NCBI RefSeq assembly: GCF_963678165.1
Contig: NZ_OY782755.1
Coordinates: 2,976,001 to 3,040,000, forward strand
Source of the DNA: an uncultured Acetobacteroides sp.
Lineage (GTDB): Bacteria > Bacteroidota > Bacteroidia > Bacteroidales > ZOR0009
DNA: 64,000 nucleotides
Direction of reading: 5' to 3'
The translations under genes and the position numbers were made by a program. Positions 1-7,849 of this stretch are shown piece after piece. Position 1 is the first letter of the stretch. Every line of letters starts with the position of its first letter. The notes beneath the pieces were generated by a model. It was given only the letters and a program-made list of their open reading frames with translations. It had not been told where the DNA came from and made no database searches.

Positions 1-1
1 C

Positions 2-874
2 GACAGCACCTTCTCGGTGTATGCCGATACCAGCAAGAAGTTTACCGCCATGATGTCGTTCGATGCCAACTTCGACGATAACGACATGCTCACCAACAAC
101 CAGGTTGACATCAAGCTTCGCCCGCTTTACCGCATTGAGGTTACCAAAGCCGATACGCTGCCACAGCTGCAGAACGCCTACTTCTACCCGGCCTACGACA
201 GGTTCAGGAACAGCCTTCGCAACAGCTTGCAGCTTACGCTCACCAATCAGCCACAAAAGCCTACGCCGGCCGTTCTGGACAGCCTAAAATCGCTGGCAGG
301 AACGCTCGCGGGAAAATCGCCGGCAGTGGCCAATATGGTGGAAGCCATCGTAGAAAGCAGCCAGAACCAGTTCTCGAAATCGGTTAGCGCCTACGGCAAA
401 GCCATTGAGGCCGACCCAAAGAACGGATTCACCTACATCAACCGCTCTACCGTACAGGCCGAAATGATCGACTTCACCAAATCTATTGAGAACAGCATGC
501 AGCCTACGCTGCTCGACGAGAAGGGGCTTACCCCAACCATGTCTAAGCAAAAAACGGAGGTGGCCGTTTACAGCTACGATCAGGCGATAGACGACCTTAA
601 TAAGGCGGCAAAGCTGCTCCCCAGCTACGCCTACATCGACTACAACCTGGGCAACATCTACACGCTCTCGAACCGTATGCCCGAGGCGATACAGAGCTAC
701 TCCAAGGCCATAGAGGAGTACCCCAACCTCGCCGATGCCTACTACAACCGAGGGCTCATCCAGATCTACCTGAAGGATACCAACAAGGGCTGCCTCGATA
801 TCAGCAAAGCCGGCGAGCTGGGCATCCGGGATGCCTACGCCACCCTAAAGAAGTACTGCATTAAGGAAAAGTAA
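2..874 (+). CDS. TPR-repeat protein, 5' end outside window
   Basis: The reading frame is open to the left edge of the window (first full codon at base 2), so the N-terminus is missing and the GTG at 17 is only an internal codon. The visible 290 residues end in several tetratricopeptide-like helical hairpins. The clearest are in the last third, with segments such as AIQSYSKAIEEYPNLADAYY and NRGLIQIYLKD. TPRs are protein-interaction scaffolds; the specific partner cannot be told. The stretch before the TPRs (about residues 1-110) has no motif I recognise. A strong intrinsic terminator follows 10 bases after the stop codon, so this is the last gene of its transcription unit. Confidence 0.8.
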   Translation, partial: DSTFSVYADTSKKFTAMMSFDANFDDNDMLTNNQVDIKLRPLYRIEVTKADTLPQLQNAYFYPAYDRFRNSLRNSLQLTLTNQPQKPTPAVLDSLKSLAGTLAGKSPAVANMVEAIVESSQNQFSKSVSAYGKAIEADPKNGFTYINRSTVQAEMIDFTKSIENSMQPTLLDEKGLTPTMSKQKTEVAVYSYDQAIDDLNKAAKLLPSYAYIDYNLGNIYTLSNRMPEAIQSYSKAIEEYPNLADAYYNRGLIQIYLKDTNKGCLDISKAGELGIRDAYATLKKYCIKEK

Positions 875-883
875 CCCATACCG

Positions 884-922
884 AAGGAGACGAGCCCAAC
901 CGCTCGTCTCCTTTGCTTTTGG
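884..922 (+). terminator. Intrinsic terminator of the TPR gene
   Basis: Perfect 12-bp stem AAGGAGACGAGC / GCTCGTCTCCTT with a 6-base loop, followed by a T-rich run (TTTGCTTTT). Confidence 0.85.
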
Positions 923-970
923 AGCGACTCGTCCCCAAAGCGAGGAGTGCAACAATGGGCCCTTCGATCG

Positions 971-1170
971 TCGTTTTCCAATTTGGGAATAGCGCGTTCG
1001 CCCTCCCAATGACCGTTTCCCAGCTTTGGGAAGGGCACGTTCGACCCTCCGATGCCTGTTTCCCAGCTTTGGGAAGAGTACATCCGACCCTCCGATCAAG
1101 GTTTTCCAACTTGGGAAACGTACATTTGCCCCTCCGATCAACGTCTCACAGCTTGGGAAAGATAAACGTA
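971..1170. repeat. Palindrome array A, five copies, 42-43 bp period
   Basis: Five imperfect copies of a 42-43 bp unit fill most of the 407-base gap between the TPR gene and the MATE gene. Each carries the palindrome TTCCCA-GCTT-TGGGAA or a decayed version. The palindrome centres fall near 982, 1024, 1067, 1110 and 1152. Copies 2 and 3 are nearly identical; copies 1, 4 and 5 have diverged. The linker also recurs (variants of CGACCCTCCGAT). Several ORFs cross the array on both strands, but the unit length is not a constant multiple of three and I do not believe them. Confidence 0.85.
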
Positions 1171-1267
1171 CCACCGCTTATACCCCCTATGCCAAGCGTC
1201 TCGGGACTTCCACCTAAAATCTACCGTCGAGCATCTAAAGTCTAACTTCTACAATTGCAGATCTTGC

Positions 1268-1275
1268 TACCTTTG
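1268..1275 (+). promoter_or_regulatory. -7 promoter element of the MATE gene
   Basis: TACCTTTG matches the Bacteroidota -7 consensus TAnnTTTG. It ends only 6 bases before the ATG at 1282, so a transcript starting at the usual distance would have almost no leader. No clear -33 TTTG was found. Confidence 0.55.
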
Positions 1276-1281
1276 TAGGCT

Positions 1282-2613
1282 ATGAGAGATGAGACATCGT
1301 ACCGGAATATCTGGCGAATTGCCTACCCGATCATCGTTGGGAGCATCAGCCAAACCGTCCTCAACATTACCGACACCGTTTTTGTGGGGCATCTGGGCGA
1401 GCTGGAGCTGGGTGCGGGGGCGCTGGGTACGCTATTCTACCTCACCATTATGATGGTGATCAACGGATTTACCATCGGCAACCAGATTATCATGGCCCGC
1501 CGCTTTGGCGAGGAGCGCACCGCCGATATCGGCAGGACATTTGCCAGCTCGATACTGGTGCTGTTCGCCATTACCACGGCGGTTTTCGTAGCGGTAAAGC
1601 TGCTCGCGTCCGCCCTCCTCCCCACGTTGGTTAGCAACGCCCAGATATCGCAGCTGGTCGACGGGTTCATCCAGTACCGCATCTGGGGGATCTACGCGGC
1701 GGCGTTTACGCTGCTGCTCCGCTCCTTCTACGTGGCCACCGCCAACACCCGGGTGCTTATCCCGGTTACCACCACCACCGTTGGGCTAAACATCGTGCTC
1801 AACTACATCCTCATCTACGGGAAGCTCGGACTGCCGGCAATGGGGTTCAACGGAGCGGCGCTTGCCTCCGTAATTTCGGAGCTGGTAGGGTTTGCCATCA
1901 TAATCGCTTATACCATCTACAAGAAATACCCACGGGCATTCGGGCTATTCAACATCCGCAGGTTCGAGCCCCAGATCGTAGGGGAAACGCTTAGGATTGC
2001 ATCGCCGGTGATGCTGCAGCACCTCATCTCGTTTAGCGCCTGGTTCGTAATCTTCCTGATTATCGAGCGAATGGGCGAGCGCTCGCTGGCCATATCGAAC
2101 ATCGTGCGCAGCCTGTACATCGCCATGATGGTGCCCATCTGGGGATTTGCCGAGGCCACCAACAGCCTGGTGAGCTACCTGATGGGCGAGAAGCACTTCG
2201 ACCGCATCGCCCTGCTGGTGAAGCGCTCGATGCTGCTCAGCTTTACCAGCGTGATCCTGGTGGTTGCGGCGTTCTACCTGCTGCTTCCGCAAATCATCGG
2301 CTTCTACAGCCCCGACACCTCGCTGGTTGCCGACACCATCCCAGTGGCCAAGGTGGTAATGGTAGGCGCCACCATCATGTCGCTGGGGTTTATCGTTTTC
2401 ATGGCGGTATCGGGCACCGGCAACACCCTAACGGCGTTCGGGCTCGAGCTCTCCGACATCACCCTATACATTATCATTGCCTTTGTGCTGGTCGAATACG
2501 CCCACATCAACGTGACCAACATCTGGTTTGTCGAGACATTCTACGCGGGCTACATGCTGCTGGTATGCTCGCTCTACCTCCGCTTTGGGAAGTGGCGCAA
2601 TAAGGTAATTTAG
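1282..2613 (+). CDS. MATE-family multidrug/cation efflux transporter
   Basis: A 443-residue integral inner-membrane protein, the usual MATE length, with about twelve hydrophobic helices arranged as two similar halves. The N-terminus (IVGSISQTVLNITDTVFVGH) is the typical first-helix region of the DinF/NorM superfamily. The second half restarts near residue 235 (ASPVMLQHLISFSAWFVIF). MATE proteins export organic cations or drugs using a Na+ or H+ gradient; the substrate cannot be predicted. A -7 element lies directly upstream of the ATG. The next gene starts 24 bases downstream and may be co-transcribed. Confidence 0.9.
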   Translation: MRDETSYRNIWRIAYPIIVGSISQTVLNITDTVFVGHLGELELGAGALGTLFYLTIMMVINGFTIGNQIIMARRFGEERTADIGRTFASSILVLFAITTAVFVAVKLLASALLPTLVSNAQISQLVDGFIQYRIWGIYAAAFTLLLRSFYVATANTRVLIPVTTTTVGLNIVLNYILIYGKLGLPAMGFNGAALASVISELVGFAIIIAYTIYKKYPRAFGLFNIRRFEPQIVGETLRIASPVMLQHLISFSAWFVIFLIIERMGERSLAISNIVRSLYIAMMVPIWGFAEATNSLVSYLMGEKHFDRIALLVKRSMLLSFTSVILVVAAFYLLLPQIIGFYSPDTSLVADTIPVAKVVMVGATIMSLGFIVFMAVSGTGNTLTAFGLELSDITLYIIIAFVLVEYAHINVTNIWFVETFYAGYMLLVCSLYLRFGKWRNKVI

Positions 2614-2637
2614 CAGGATACAATAACAGAAGTAACG

Positions 2638-3819
2638 ATGAATAGAACGCTTACGCTTACGATCTTCTTTTCCCTTTTTGTACGGATTGGATTGGCACAA
2701 ACCCTCGACGTTGAGCTTGCCAGCCAGCCGGTGAAGTTCGTCAACCCGAAGATTTACGTGGATAACGTGGTCGACAACCGCGACTTTACGAGCTGGATTG
2801 GGACAACCAAGGTTGCGAAAAACAGGCAGCGCCACCTGAACCTTTCCGGCGGAGTAGCATCGGCCATCAAAAGCCACACCGACTATATCCTTCCCCCAAG
2901 CCCGGAGAAAAAGCCCGTAACCATGCACATCATGGTGCTATCGGCCAAGGAGCAGCCCACCAGCAACGGCTCCGAGAAGGCTACGGTAACGGCAGTAACC
3001 AGCTTCACCGCCCAATCGAAAGCCGGTGGCGAGGTGGAGATCTACCGCACCTCATCCACCGTAAGCGAAAGCGGCAGGGATGCCACCACGCTTTACGAGA
3101 AGCTGATCCGAAGAGCCATTGAGGAGTGCCTGGAGCAGCTCAACAGCAAGGATGTAGACAAGCTAACCGCCGATGCGGCCGCCATCCAGCAGCTCAGGAG
3201 GACAAAGAGCGAGGTAAAGGTTCTCCCCGACTCCATCAGCCTCGATCGGCTCGTAAACATTGGCAGCAGCAAGTCGGAAGAGGTAGCCAACCCCGAATCG
3301 GCAAGCGCACCCATGCCAATGGGGAAAAAGGCGGAACCCGAGGAGCGCTACTACAGGGTAGACGAGATGTCGACGGTATCGATCCTGACGGGCATCAACG
3401 GTATTGGATGCACGGCAACCTACTACATCAACAGCCTCTACTCAGACAACCGCATCTACATCCCGCTCACGGTAAGCGCAGAGTACATGGATAACATCAC
3501 CACCTCCGAAGCCAGCCGCTACCAAGAGCCCTCGCTGTACTACGCCAAGATTGGGGCCGAGCTATTTTACCCCCTCAACAAGTACTTCTGGCTCAACGCC
3601 GGGGTGCAGATTCCCCTTGGCACCGAAAAGCTGGCGGATCTCGACGGCAACGACTCCGAAACGCTCCTTGCCGGCATCTGCCTAACGCAGAGCATCCGCG
3701 TGATGTCGAGCCAGTACGAAGGAGTGACCTTTGCGGTGGGGGCATTCGAGCAGATTCTCTCGTCGAAGATACAGCCCTTTAACGTTGGGCTACGCATCGA
3801 GATTGGCATTAAATTTTAG
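2638..3819 (+). CDS. Secreted/outer-membrane-like protein of unknown function
   Basis: A 393-residue protein with a Sec signal peptide (MNRTLTLTIFFSLFVRIGLA, cleavage expected before Q21). I do not recognise a family. The middle (about residues 70-160) is Ser/Thr- and charge-rich. The last 130 residues read as alternating beta-strands and end in VGLRIEIGIKF. A C-terminal amphipathic strand with terminal Phe is typical of outer-membrane beta-barrels. It starts 24 bases after the MATE gene and is followed by a terminator-like hairpin, so the two may form an operon. Confidence 0.75.
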   Translation: MNRTLTLTIFFSLFVRIGLAQTLDVELASQPVKFVNPKIYVDNVVDNRDFTSWIGTTKVAKNRQRHLNLSGGVASAIKSHTDYILPPSPEKKPVTMHIMVLSAKEQPTSNGSEKATVTAVTSFTAQSKAGGEVEIYRTSSTVSESGRDATTLYEKLIRRAIEECLEQLNSKDVDKLTADAAAIQQLRRTKSEVKVLPDSISLDRLVNIGSSKSEEVANPESASAPMPMGKKAEPEERYYRVDEMSTVSILTGINGIGCTATYYINSLYSDNRIYIPLTVSAEYMDNITTSEASRYQEPSLYYAKIGAELFYPLNKYFWLNAGVQIPLGTEKLADLDGNDSETLLAGICLTQSIRVMSSQYEGVTFAVGAFEQILSSKIQPFNVGLRIEIGIKF

Positions 3820-3823
3820 AATA

Positions 3824-3860
3824 GGGAATAGGGAGAAGCAACTCACTGCTCCCTATTCCC
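3824..3860 (+). terminator. Hairpin after the 2638 gene
   Basis: Perfect 12-bp stem GGGAATAGGGAG / CTCCCTATTCCC with a 13-base loop, five bases after the stop codon. The T-rich tract is displaced downstream, so termination efficiency is uncertain. Confidence 0.55.
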
Positions 3861-4056
3861 CACTCACTATTCCCTTCTCACTTTTTATCAATTTTCCCTG
3901 TTTTTAGGACTGGAAATCTGACTTCCTTTTGCTATACTTGCACCTCGGGAAAGTGAAATAACAGGTTCAACACAACAACAGGGAATAAGGGATTTGACGG
4001 TAGCAGCAGGCATTAAAGGACGCCAGATTGCTCGTACTCCCAACCAGCAACACCAT

Positions 4057-5127
4057 ATGAAAAAGGGGATTCTGCTACTGGTAGCTCTAGCAGCTGCAAC
4101 GCTTCAGGTTAAGGCTCAAATCGGCAACAATGCCGACACCACCCTATTGGCTAAGCCAATCTCCGATTCGGTATCCGTTGCTGGCGTTAAGCCAAGCCAC
4201 ATCACCACGGTTGCTGTTAACGACACCACCGCAATCTCCTACATTCGCCCCCAGGGGTACCACTTCATCACCAATATCCCCAAAGACTGGTTAGAGTTTG
4301 GGCAACGAACCGTTTCCAAAAAGGGTTTGATTACCGTTGGCGCGCTGGCGGCATCGACGGCGCTGCTGATGACCATCGACCGTCCGGCAATGGACGCCGT
4401 GCAGCAGTTTGGCCGCTGGGCCGGAGTCAGCGGCGAGCGCAAGTTTGCCAACACCATCAAGTTTAAGATGGGGGGAACGGCGGTCAACTTTATGGACCTG
4501 CCCCAGAACCTCAACTCTACCCTCTACTTCATCGGCGAGGGGTGGCCCACCATCGCCTTTACGGCCGGGGTGCTGGTAAAGGGACTCATCACCAACGACA
4601 ATAGGGCCATACAAACGGCCTCGCAGATTGGCGAGGGATACCTGGCCATGGGCATTACGGTGCAGCTCATCAAGCGGCTCACCGGAAGGCAGAGCCCCTT
4701 TAAGACCACCAAGGGGTCGGGAAATTGGCAGCTGGCCCCCGCCTACTCGCACTACCAAGGCGATGTGCCCAACCACGACGCGTTCCCATCGGGGCACCTG
4801 GCTACGGCCATGGCCTCCATCACCATATACGCCGAAAACTACCCCGAGATTCGGTGGATTCGCCCCGTGGGCTACACCGTAATGGGACTCGTTGGCCTAG
4901 CCATGATGAACAACGGCGTGCACTGGATGAGCGACTACCCGCTGGCCATTGCCATTGGCTACACCTACGGGAAGATTGTTACCTCGCGCGACAAGTCCAT
5001 CCGAGTATTCTCCAGAAGGGGCAACCACAACCCCGAGGTAGGCAAGCTCAGCTTCGGACCCAAGGTTATCGGATCGCCCTACTACCAGGACTACACCCTT
5101 GGACTTTCGCTTAGCCTGACGCTGTAG
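4057..5127 (+). CDS. PAP2-family phosphatase, secreted
   Basis: A 356-residue protein. I start it at the ATG at 4057 because it opens a clear signal peptide (MKKGILLLVALAAATLQVKA); the frame extends upstream without one. The C-terminal half carries the three PAP2/acid-phosphatase signatures in order: KRLTGRQSP (motif 1), PSGHLATAM (motif 2, catalytic His) and GVHWMSDYPLA (motif 3, His and Asp). Several hydrophobic helices surround them. PAP2 enzymes dephosphorylate lipid phosphates such as undecaprenyl pyrophosphate, phosphatidate or lipid A. The substrate is not determined here. The N-terminal 100 residues look like a periplasmic extension. Confidence 0.88.
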   Translation: MKKGILLLVALAAATLQVKAQIGNNADTTLLAKPISDSVSVAGVKPSHITTVAVNDTTAISYIRPQGYHFITNIPKDWLEFGQRTVSKKGLITVGALAASTALLMTIDRPAMDAVQQFGRWAGVSGERKFANTIKFKMGGTAVNFMDLPQNLNSTLYFIGEGWPTIAFTAGVLVKGLITNDNRAIQTASQIGEGYLAMGITVQLIKRLTGRQSPFKTTKGSGNWQLAPAYSHYQGDVPNHDAFPSGHLATAMASITIYAENYPEIRWIRPVGYTVMGLVGLAMMNNGVHWMSDYPLAIAIGYTYGKIVTSRDKSIRVFSRRGNHNPEVGKLSFGPKVIGSPYYQDYTLGLSLSLTL

Positions 5128-5201
5128 GAACAAGAAGGTAGAGGAAGCTAAAAGAATAGGATTGCCATAAGCTAATTCGGACAAGAGCACAGCAAATGCT
5201 G

Positions 5202-5219
5202 AGCCTCTATGATGAGGCT
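5202..5219. other. Small hairpin in the 5128-5403 gap
   Basis: AGCCTC-N6-GAGGCT. Possibly a weak terminator for the PAP2 gene; there is no good T tract. Nothing else is evident in this 276-base gap apart from a near-match to the -7 element (TACCTTTC) about 30 bases before the next ATG. Confidence 0.3.
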
Positions 5220-5403
5220 ATCACCAATAAATGACATTGTTCCCGAGCGGGAGGATAACATGCCACGATAGCACGTTCCTTTTTCATCTTTTAGTGCCAT
5301 CATTCCGCTATCTCCATTTAACTACTGAAATTACTCCATTTAGTTTCTCCCCCATCGAGCATCTTTCGTACCTTTCCGTCCAAAACCATTTTCGACAACG
5401 ACC

Positions 5404-5817
5404 ATGGCTATACGCTACGAAAAAGACTACCTGATGCGGCTAATGCAGAACTTCTTTCTGGCGCTCGACCGCATCGTGAATGCCCGAAAGAATGAGGAGC
5501 ACGAGGTGGTGCTCTCGGAGCTGGAGGTAACCTTTATGGCCTTCTTCCAGCAGAACCTCGCCTTCTTCGAGGCGATGACGCCCGACGAAATCGTCGCCTT
5601 CTTTTCCAACGCCCCCTACCCCTCCGAAAAGGTGGAGATGGTGGCCATGCTGCTCTTCGAGGCCGGCGTGGTGGCCCCCGAGCCCGAGGTGCAGCGCCGC
5701 CGCCTTACCACGGTGAACACGCTCATCGGGCACCTCTCCGACATCCGCAAATCGGTATCGCTCGACCACATGGCCAAGCAGCAGTACATCCAAAAGCGGC
5801 TGGGCGAGCTGGGGTAG
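5404..5817 (+). CDS. Small cytoplasmic protein of unknown function
   Basis: A 137-residue protein with no signal peptide or membrane segment, predicted all-alpha. The opening YEKDYLMRLMQNFFLALDRI resembles the DUF6483 type of small protein, but this is from memory of the pattern and not firm. No catalytic motif is visible. It converges with the gene on the opposite strand at 5875-6180, and a hairpin lies between them. Confidence 0.65.
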   Translation: MAIRYEKDYLMRLMQNFFLALDRIVNARKNEEHEVVLSELEVTFMAFFQQNLAFFEAMTPDEIVAFFSNAPYPSEKVEMVAMLLFEAGVVAPEPEVQRRRLTTVNTLIGHLSDIRKSVSLDHMAKQQYIQKRLGELG

Positions 5818-5826
5818 CATAGAAAA

Positions 5827-5848
5827 GGGGAGCCGCTATCGACTCCCC
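5827..5848 (-). terminator. Terminator between convergent genes
   Basis: GGGGAG-N10-CTCCCC. The A-rich bases to its left give a T tract on the minus strand, so it mainly serves the 5875-6180 gene. Confidence 0.6.
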
Positions 5849-5874
5849 CGCTAGGCGCAATGCCCATCAATCCG

Positions 5875-6180
5875 TTATCTAAAGATTTTATCGCCACTTT
5901 GATGGCCAAATCCGGGGTGAAGGTCGAAGCGCACCACCCCCACGTTGGCCTTATCGCCAACCGCTTTAGCAACCAGCGCCGTTCCCTCCGATCCAAATCC
6001 AGCGCATAGCTCGATGGCAGTAACCCCTTCGGCCACCAGCTCCAAGGCAACCTTCTGGGCCTCCTCGTAGGTTTTTACGCCAACTACCGATAGGTTGACT
6101 ACAGGCGTACTAATAGCAGCCCGATGGGTAGCGCTATCTACCTCTGGCGCTATGAAAATAAATGCGGCATTTACTGACAT
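5875..6180 (-). CDS. Small conserved protein (DUF6506-like)
   Basis: A 101-residue alpha/beta protein without signal peptide. The opening AAFIFIAPEVDSATHRA and the segment GVTAIELCAGFGSEG are what I remember of the DUF6506 family, whose role is unknown. The ATG at 6180 is preceded by an exact -7 promoter element at 6225-6232. No enzymatic motif can be assigned. It is alone in its transcription unit. Confidence 0.65.
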   Translation of the reverse strand: MSVNAAFIFIAPEVDSATHRAAISTPVVNLSVVGVKTYEEAQKVALELVAEGVTAIELCAGFGSEGTALVAKAVGDKANVGVVRFDLHPGFGHQSGDKIFR

Positions 6181-6224
6181 GTGCTCTCTCCTTTACTTAG
6201 TTTATGATGTAGAATTTTGAACCA

Positions 6225-6232
6225 CAAATCTA
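6225..6232 (-). promoter_or_regulatory. -7 promoter element of the 5875-6180 gene
   Basis: Reads TAGATTTG on the minus strand, about 45 bases upstream of the ATG. Confidence 0.5.
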
Positions 6233-6350
6233 GCAAAATCACCACTCTAAGCACCCTTGGGGCTGCCCCCTACAGCCCACCCCAATTACACTTTTCCTCC
6301 CATACGTAAATTGGCGGCACCAGTTCGGCAGGGCGGGAAGGAAAAAGAAA

Positions 6351-6371
6351 GGGAGCCGACAATCGGCTCCC
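6351..6371 (-). terminator. Terminator of the 6394-7173 gene
   Basis: GGGAGCCGA / TCGGCTCCC stem with a 3-base loop, followed on the minus strand by a T-rich run. Confidence 0.8.
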
Positions 6372-6393
6372 CCTTATTCTGCTCCCGAAGGGG

Positions 6394-7173
6394 CTACTTC
6401 TGCCCTTCGCTCTTCTTGTCCTTATCCTTTTCCTTGTCTTTCTCCTTCTCCTTCTCGCGCTTATTCTTTAGAGCGGCTTGGTGTAGCGCTTCGGTCTTTT
6501 CGGCATCCTGATTAAGCAGAAGGATCTTTGAGCAAAGTGTCTCCCACTTGGGATTGGAGTCCTCCAGCAGCTTGCCCTGCACGTAGACCAGGATGTTCTT
6601 GGTAGCCTGCTCAAACTCCCTACGAACCCTTGTGGCAGCAACAAAGTCAGCCTTGCTGTCCTTGTCGTCAACCTTTTGGCTGTAGGTGGTGTCGAAGGCG
6701 GTTACATCGTTCACCAGCTGCGCCTGCTTCGGCTCGAGCTTCAGCGCTACAAGGGCTGCCGCATTTTCGGGCTTCTTCAGGTCTTCGATAAAGCTAGCGA
6801 GGGTGCTCGATTCGCCCGAGTAGGAGCCTTCGAGGAAGTCGAAGCCATAGTGCTCGAAGAGCACGTTGAGCCGCTTGGCGGCCAGCACCTCGGCGGCAAC
6901 ATCGGAGTAGAGGTAGCTCTGCACCCCATGGTAGAGCCCCCGGTACGAGTTTCCACGCTTCTGGTCCAACTCAAAAAGCCTCTCCGTAAACTCGCTTTTC
7001 CGTGACAGCATATAGCCCCGTGCCAGATTAGCGTTCGCCTCCTTAAAGAGTAAGTAAGGCTTAGAGGTGGTTAGCCCCTCAATTCCCGATCCCACAACTT
7101 GGCTGTCCAGCTTTTTGCCGTAGTCAACCTCGTCTTTTAAGAGCATCTTGCTCGTTGAAAAATACAAATTCAT
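6394..7173 (-). CDS. Helical protein with Lys/Glu/Asp-rich tail (DUF6261-like)
   Basis: A 259-residue protein from the ATG at 7173, which begins the part that looks like the family; the upstream extension to 7254 is probably untranslated. The body is alpha-helical with repeated charged helices, similar to Bacteroidota proteins labelled DUF6261, function unknown. The last 27 residues are almost only K, E and D (for example KEKEKDKEKDKDKK). This low-complexity tail is encoded by a pyrimidine-rich stretch on the plus strand at 6417-6465 and could vary by slippage. No signal peptide. An alternative start is the ATG at 7143. Confidence 0.65.
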   Translation of the reverse strand: MNLYFSTSKMLLKDEVDYGKKLDSQVVGSGIEGLTTSKPYLLFKEANANLARGYMLSRKSEFTERLFELDQKRGNSYRGLYHGVQSYLYSDVAAEVLAAKRLNVLFEHYGFDFLEGSYSGESSTLASFIEDLKKPENAAALVALKLEPKQAQLVNDVTAFDTTYSQKVDDKDSKADFVAATRVRREFEQATKNILVYVQGKLLEDSNPKWETLCSKILLLNQDAEKTEALHQAALKNKREKEKEKDKEKDKDKKSEGQK

Positions 7174-7264
7174 ACAAAAAAATTTTTTGGTACTAATTAC
7201 TTCAAAAGCTCTCTTCGTAGGATTCAAAAGCTGCACCACGAAAATTGCATCCATCCTCCCCTAA

Positions 7265-7535
7265 GGAAATTCCCGAGCGGGGAATTGTACGCCGCTGCGC
7301 CGGCACGATCGTTTCCGAGCAGAATTTTGCGTGCCGCTGCGCTAGCGTGAAAAATTCCGAGCGGAAATTTTCATCCCGCTGCGCTAGCGTGGAAAATTCT
7401 GGGTGGAATTTTGCGTCCCGCTACGCCGGCGTGGAAAATTCCGAGCGGAAATTTGCGTGCCGCCGTGCCGGAGTGAAAATTCTGGGTGGAAATTTGCGTT
7501 CGGACGCGCTGGCGTAGAAAATTCTGGGTGGAAAC
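7265..7535. repeat. Palindrome array B, seven copies, 42-bp period
   Basis: Seven copies with palindrome centres at 7277, 7319, 7361, 7403, 7445, 7486 and 7528 (spacing 42, 42, 42, 42, 41, 42). The core is AAATTCCG-AG-CGGAAATTT; alternate copies have the variant AATTCTGGGTGGAATT. A second palindrome, CGCTAGCG or ACGCCGGCGT, sits about 24 bp after several cores. The array lies between two divergently transcribed genes in a 676-base gap. Apart from it the gap holds an 8-bp hairpin at 7777-7796 and a possible promoter at 7813. Confidence 0.9.
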
Positions 7536-7776
7536 GCCTATTGGGAGCTCCAGTTGGCAGCAACCATAAGCGTAGACGGTTCAATCTTCAAAGAACAGCG
7601 CCCCTAAATTAACTATTTTTCTATTTCACCAAAGGTTTTGTTAATTATTTCTTATTCCGAAGGTATTTTTTTAGAGGATACCGCTAGACTTTAGCAGTAA
7701 TCGACACCCAATGCCCACCTCCTCCCCTGAAGCCCCTGCAGCTTTTGGGCATCAGAGCCGTACCTCCGGCCACACG

Positions 7777-7796
7777 CCAAGCAGCGTTCTGCTTGG
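7777..7796. other. Perfect hairpin upstream of the LRR gene
   Basis: CCAAGCAG-CGTT-CTGCTTGG. There is no T tract, so it could be an operator or a leader structure rather than a terminator. Confidence 0.4.
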
Positions 7797-7812
7797 ATAT
7801 GCCCCCCTTAAG

Positions 7813-7828
7813 TGTTAAATTGCCGCCT
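7813..7828 (+). promoter_or_regulatory. Possible promoter box shared with the crp gene
   Basis: TGTTAAATTGCCGCCT lies 21 bases before the LRR start codon. The identical 16 bases occur at 14653-14668 before the Crp-type regulator. The centre TAAATTG is one base short of the -7 consensus. Confidence 0.4.
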
Positions 7829-7849
7829 TAATTCATTACATAAAGTCTT

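Noticed and set aside
835..1245. ORFs through array A on both strands
   Set aside because: They are made of the repeat unit with changing frame and overlap the terminator of the TPR gene.
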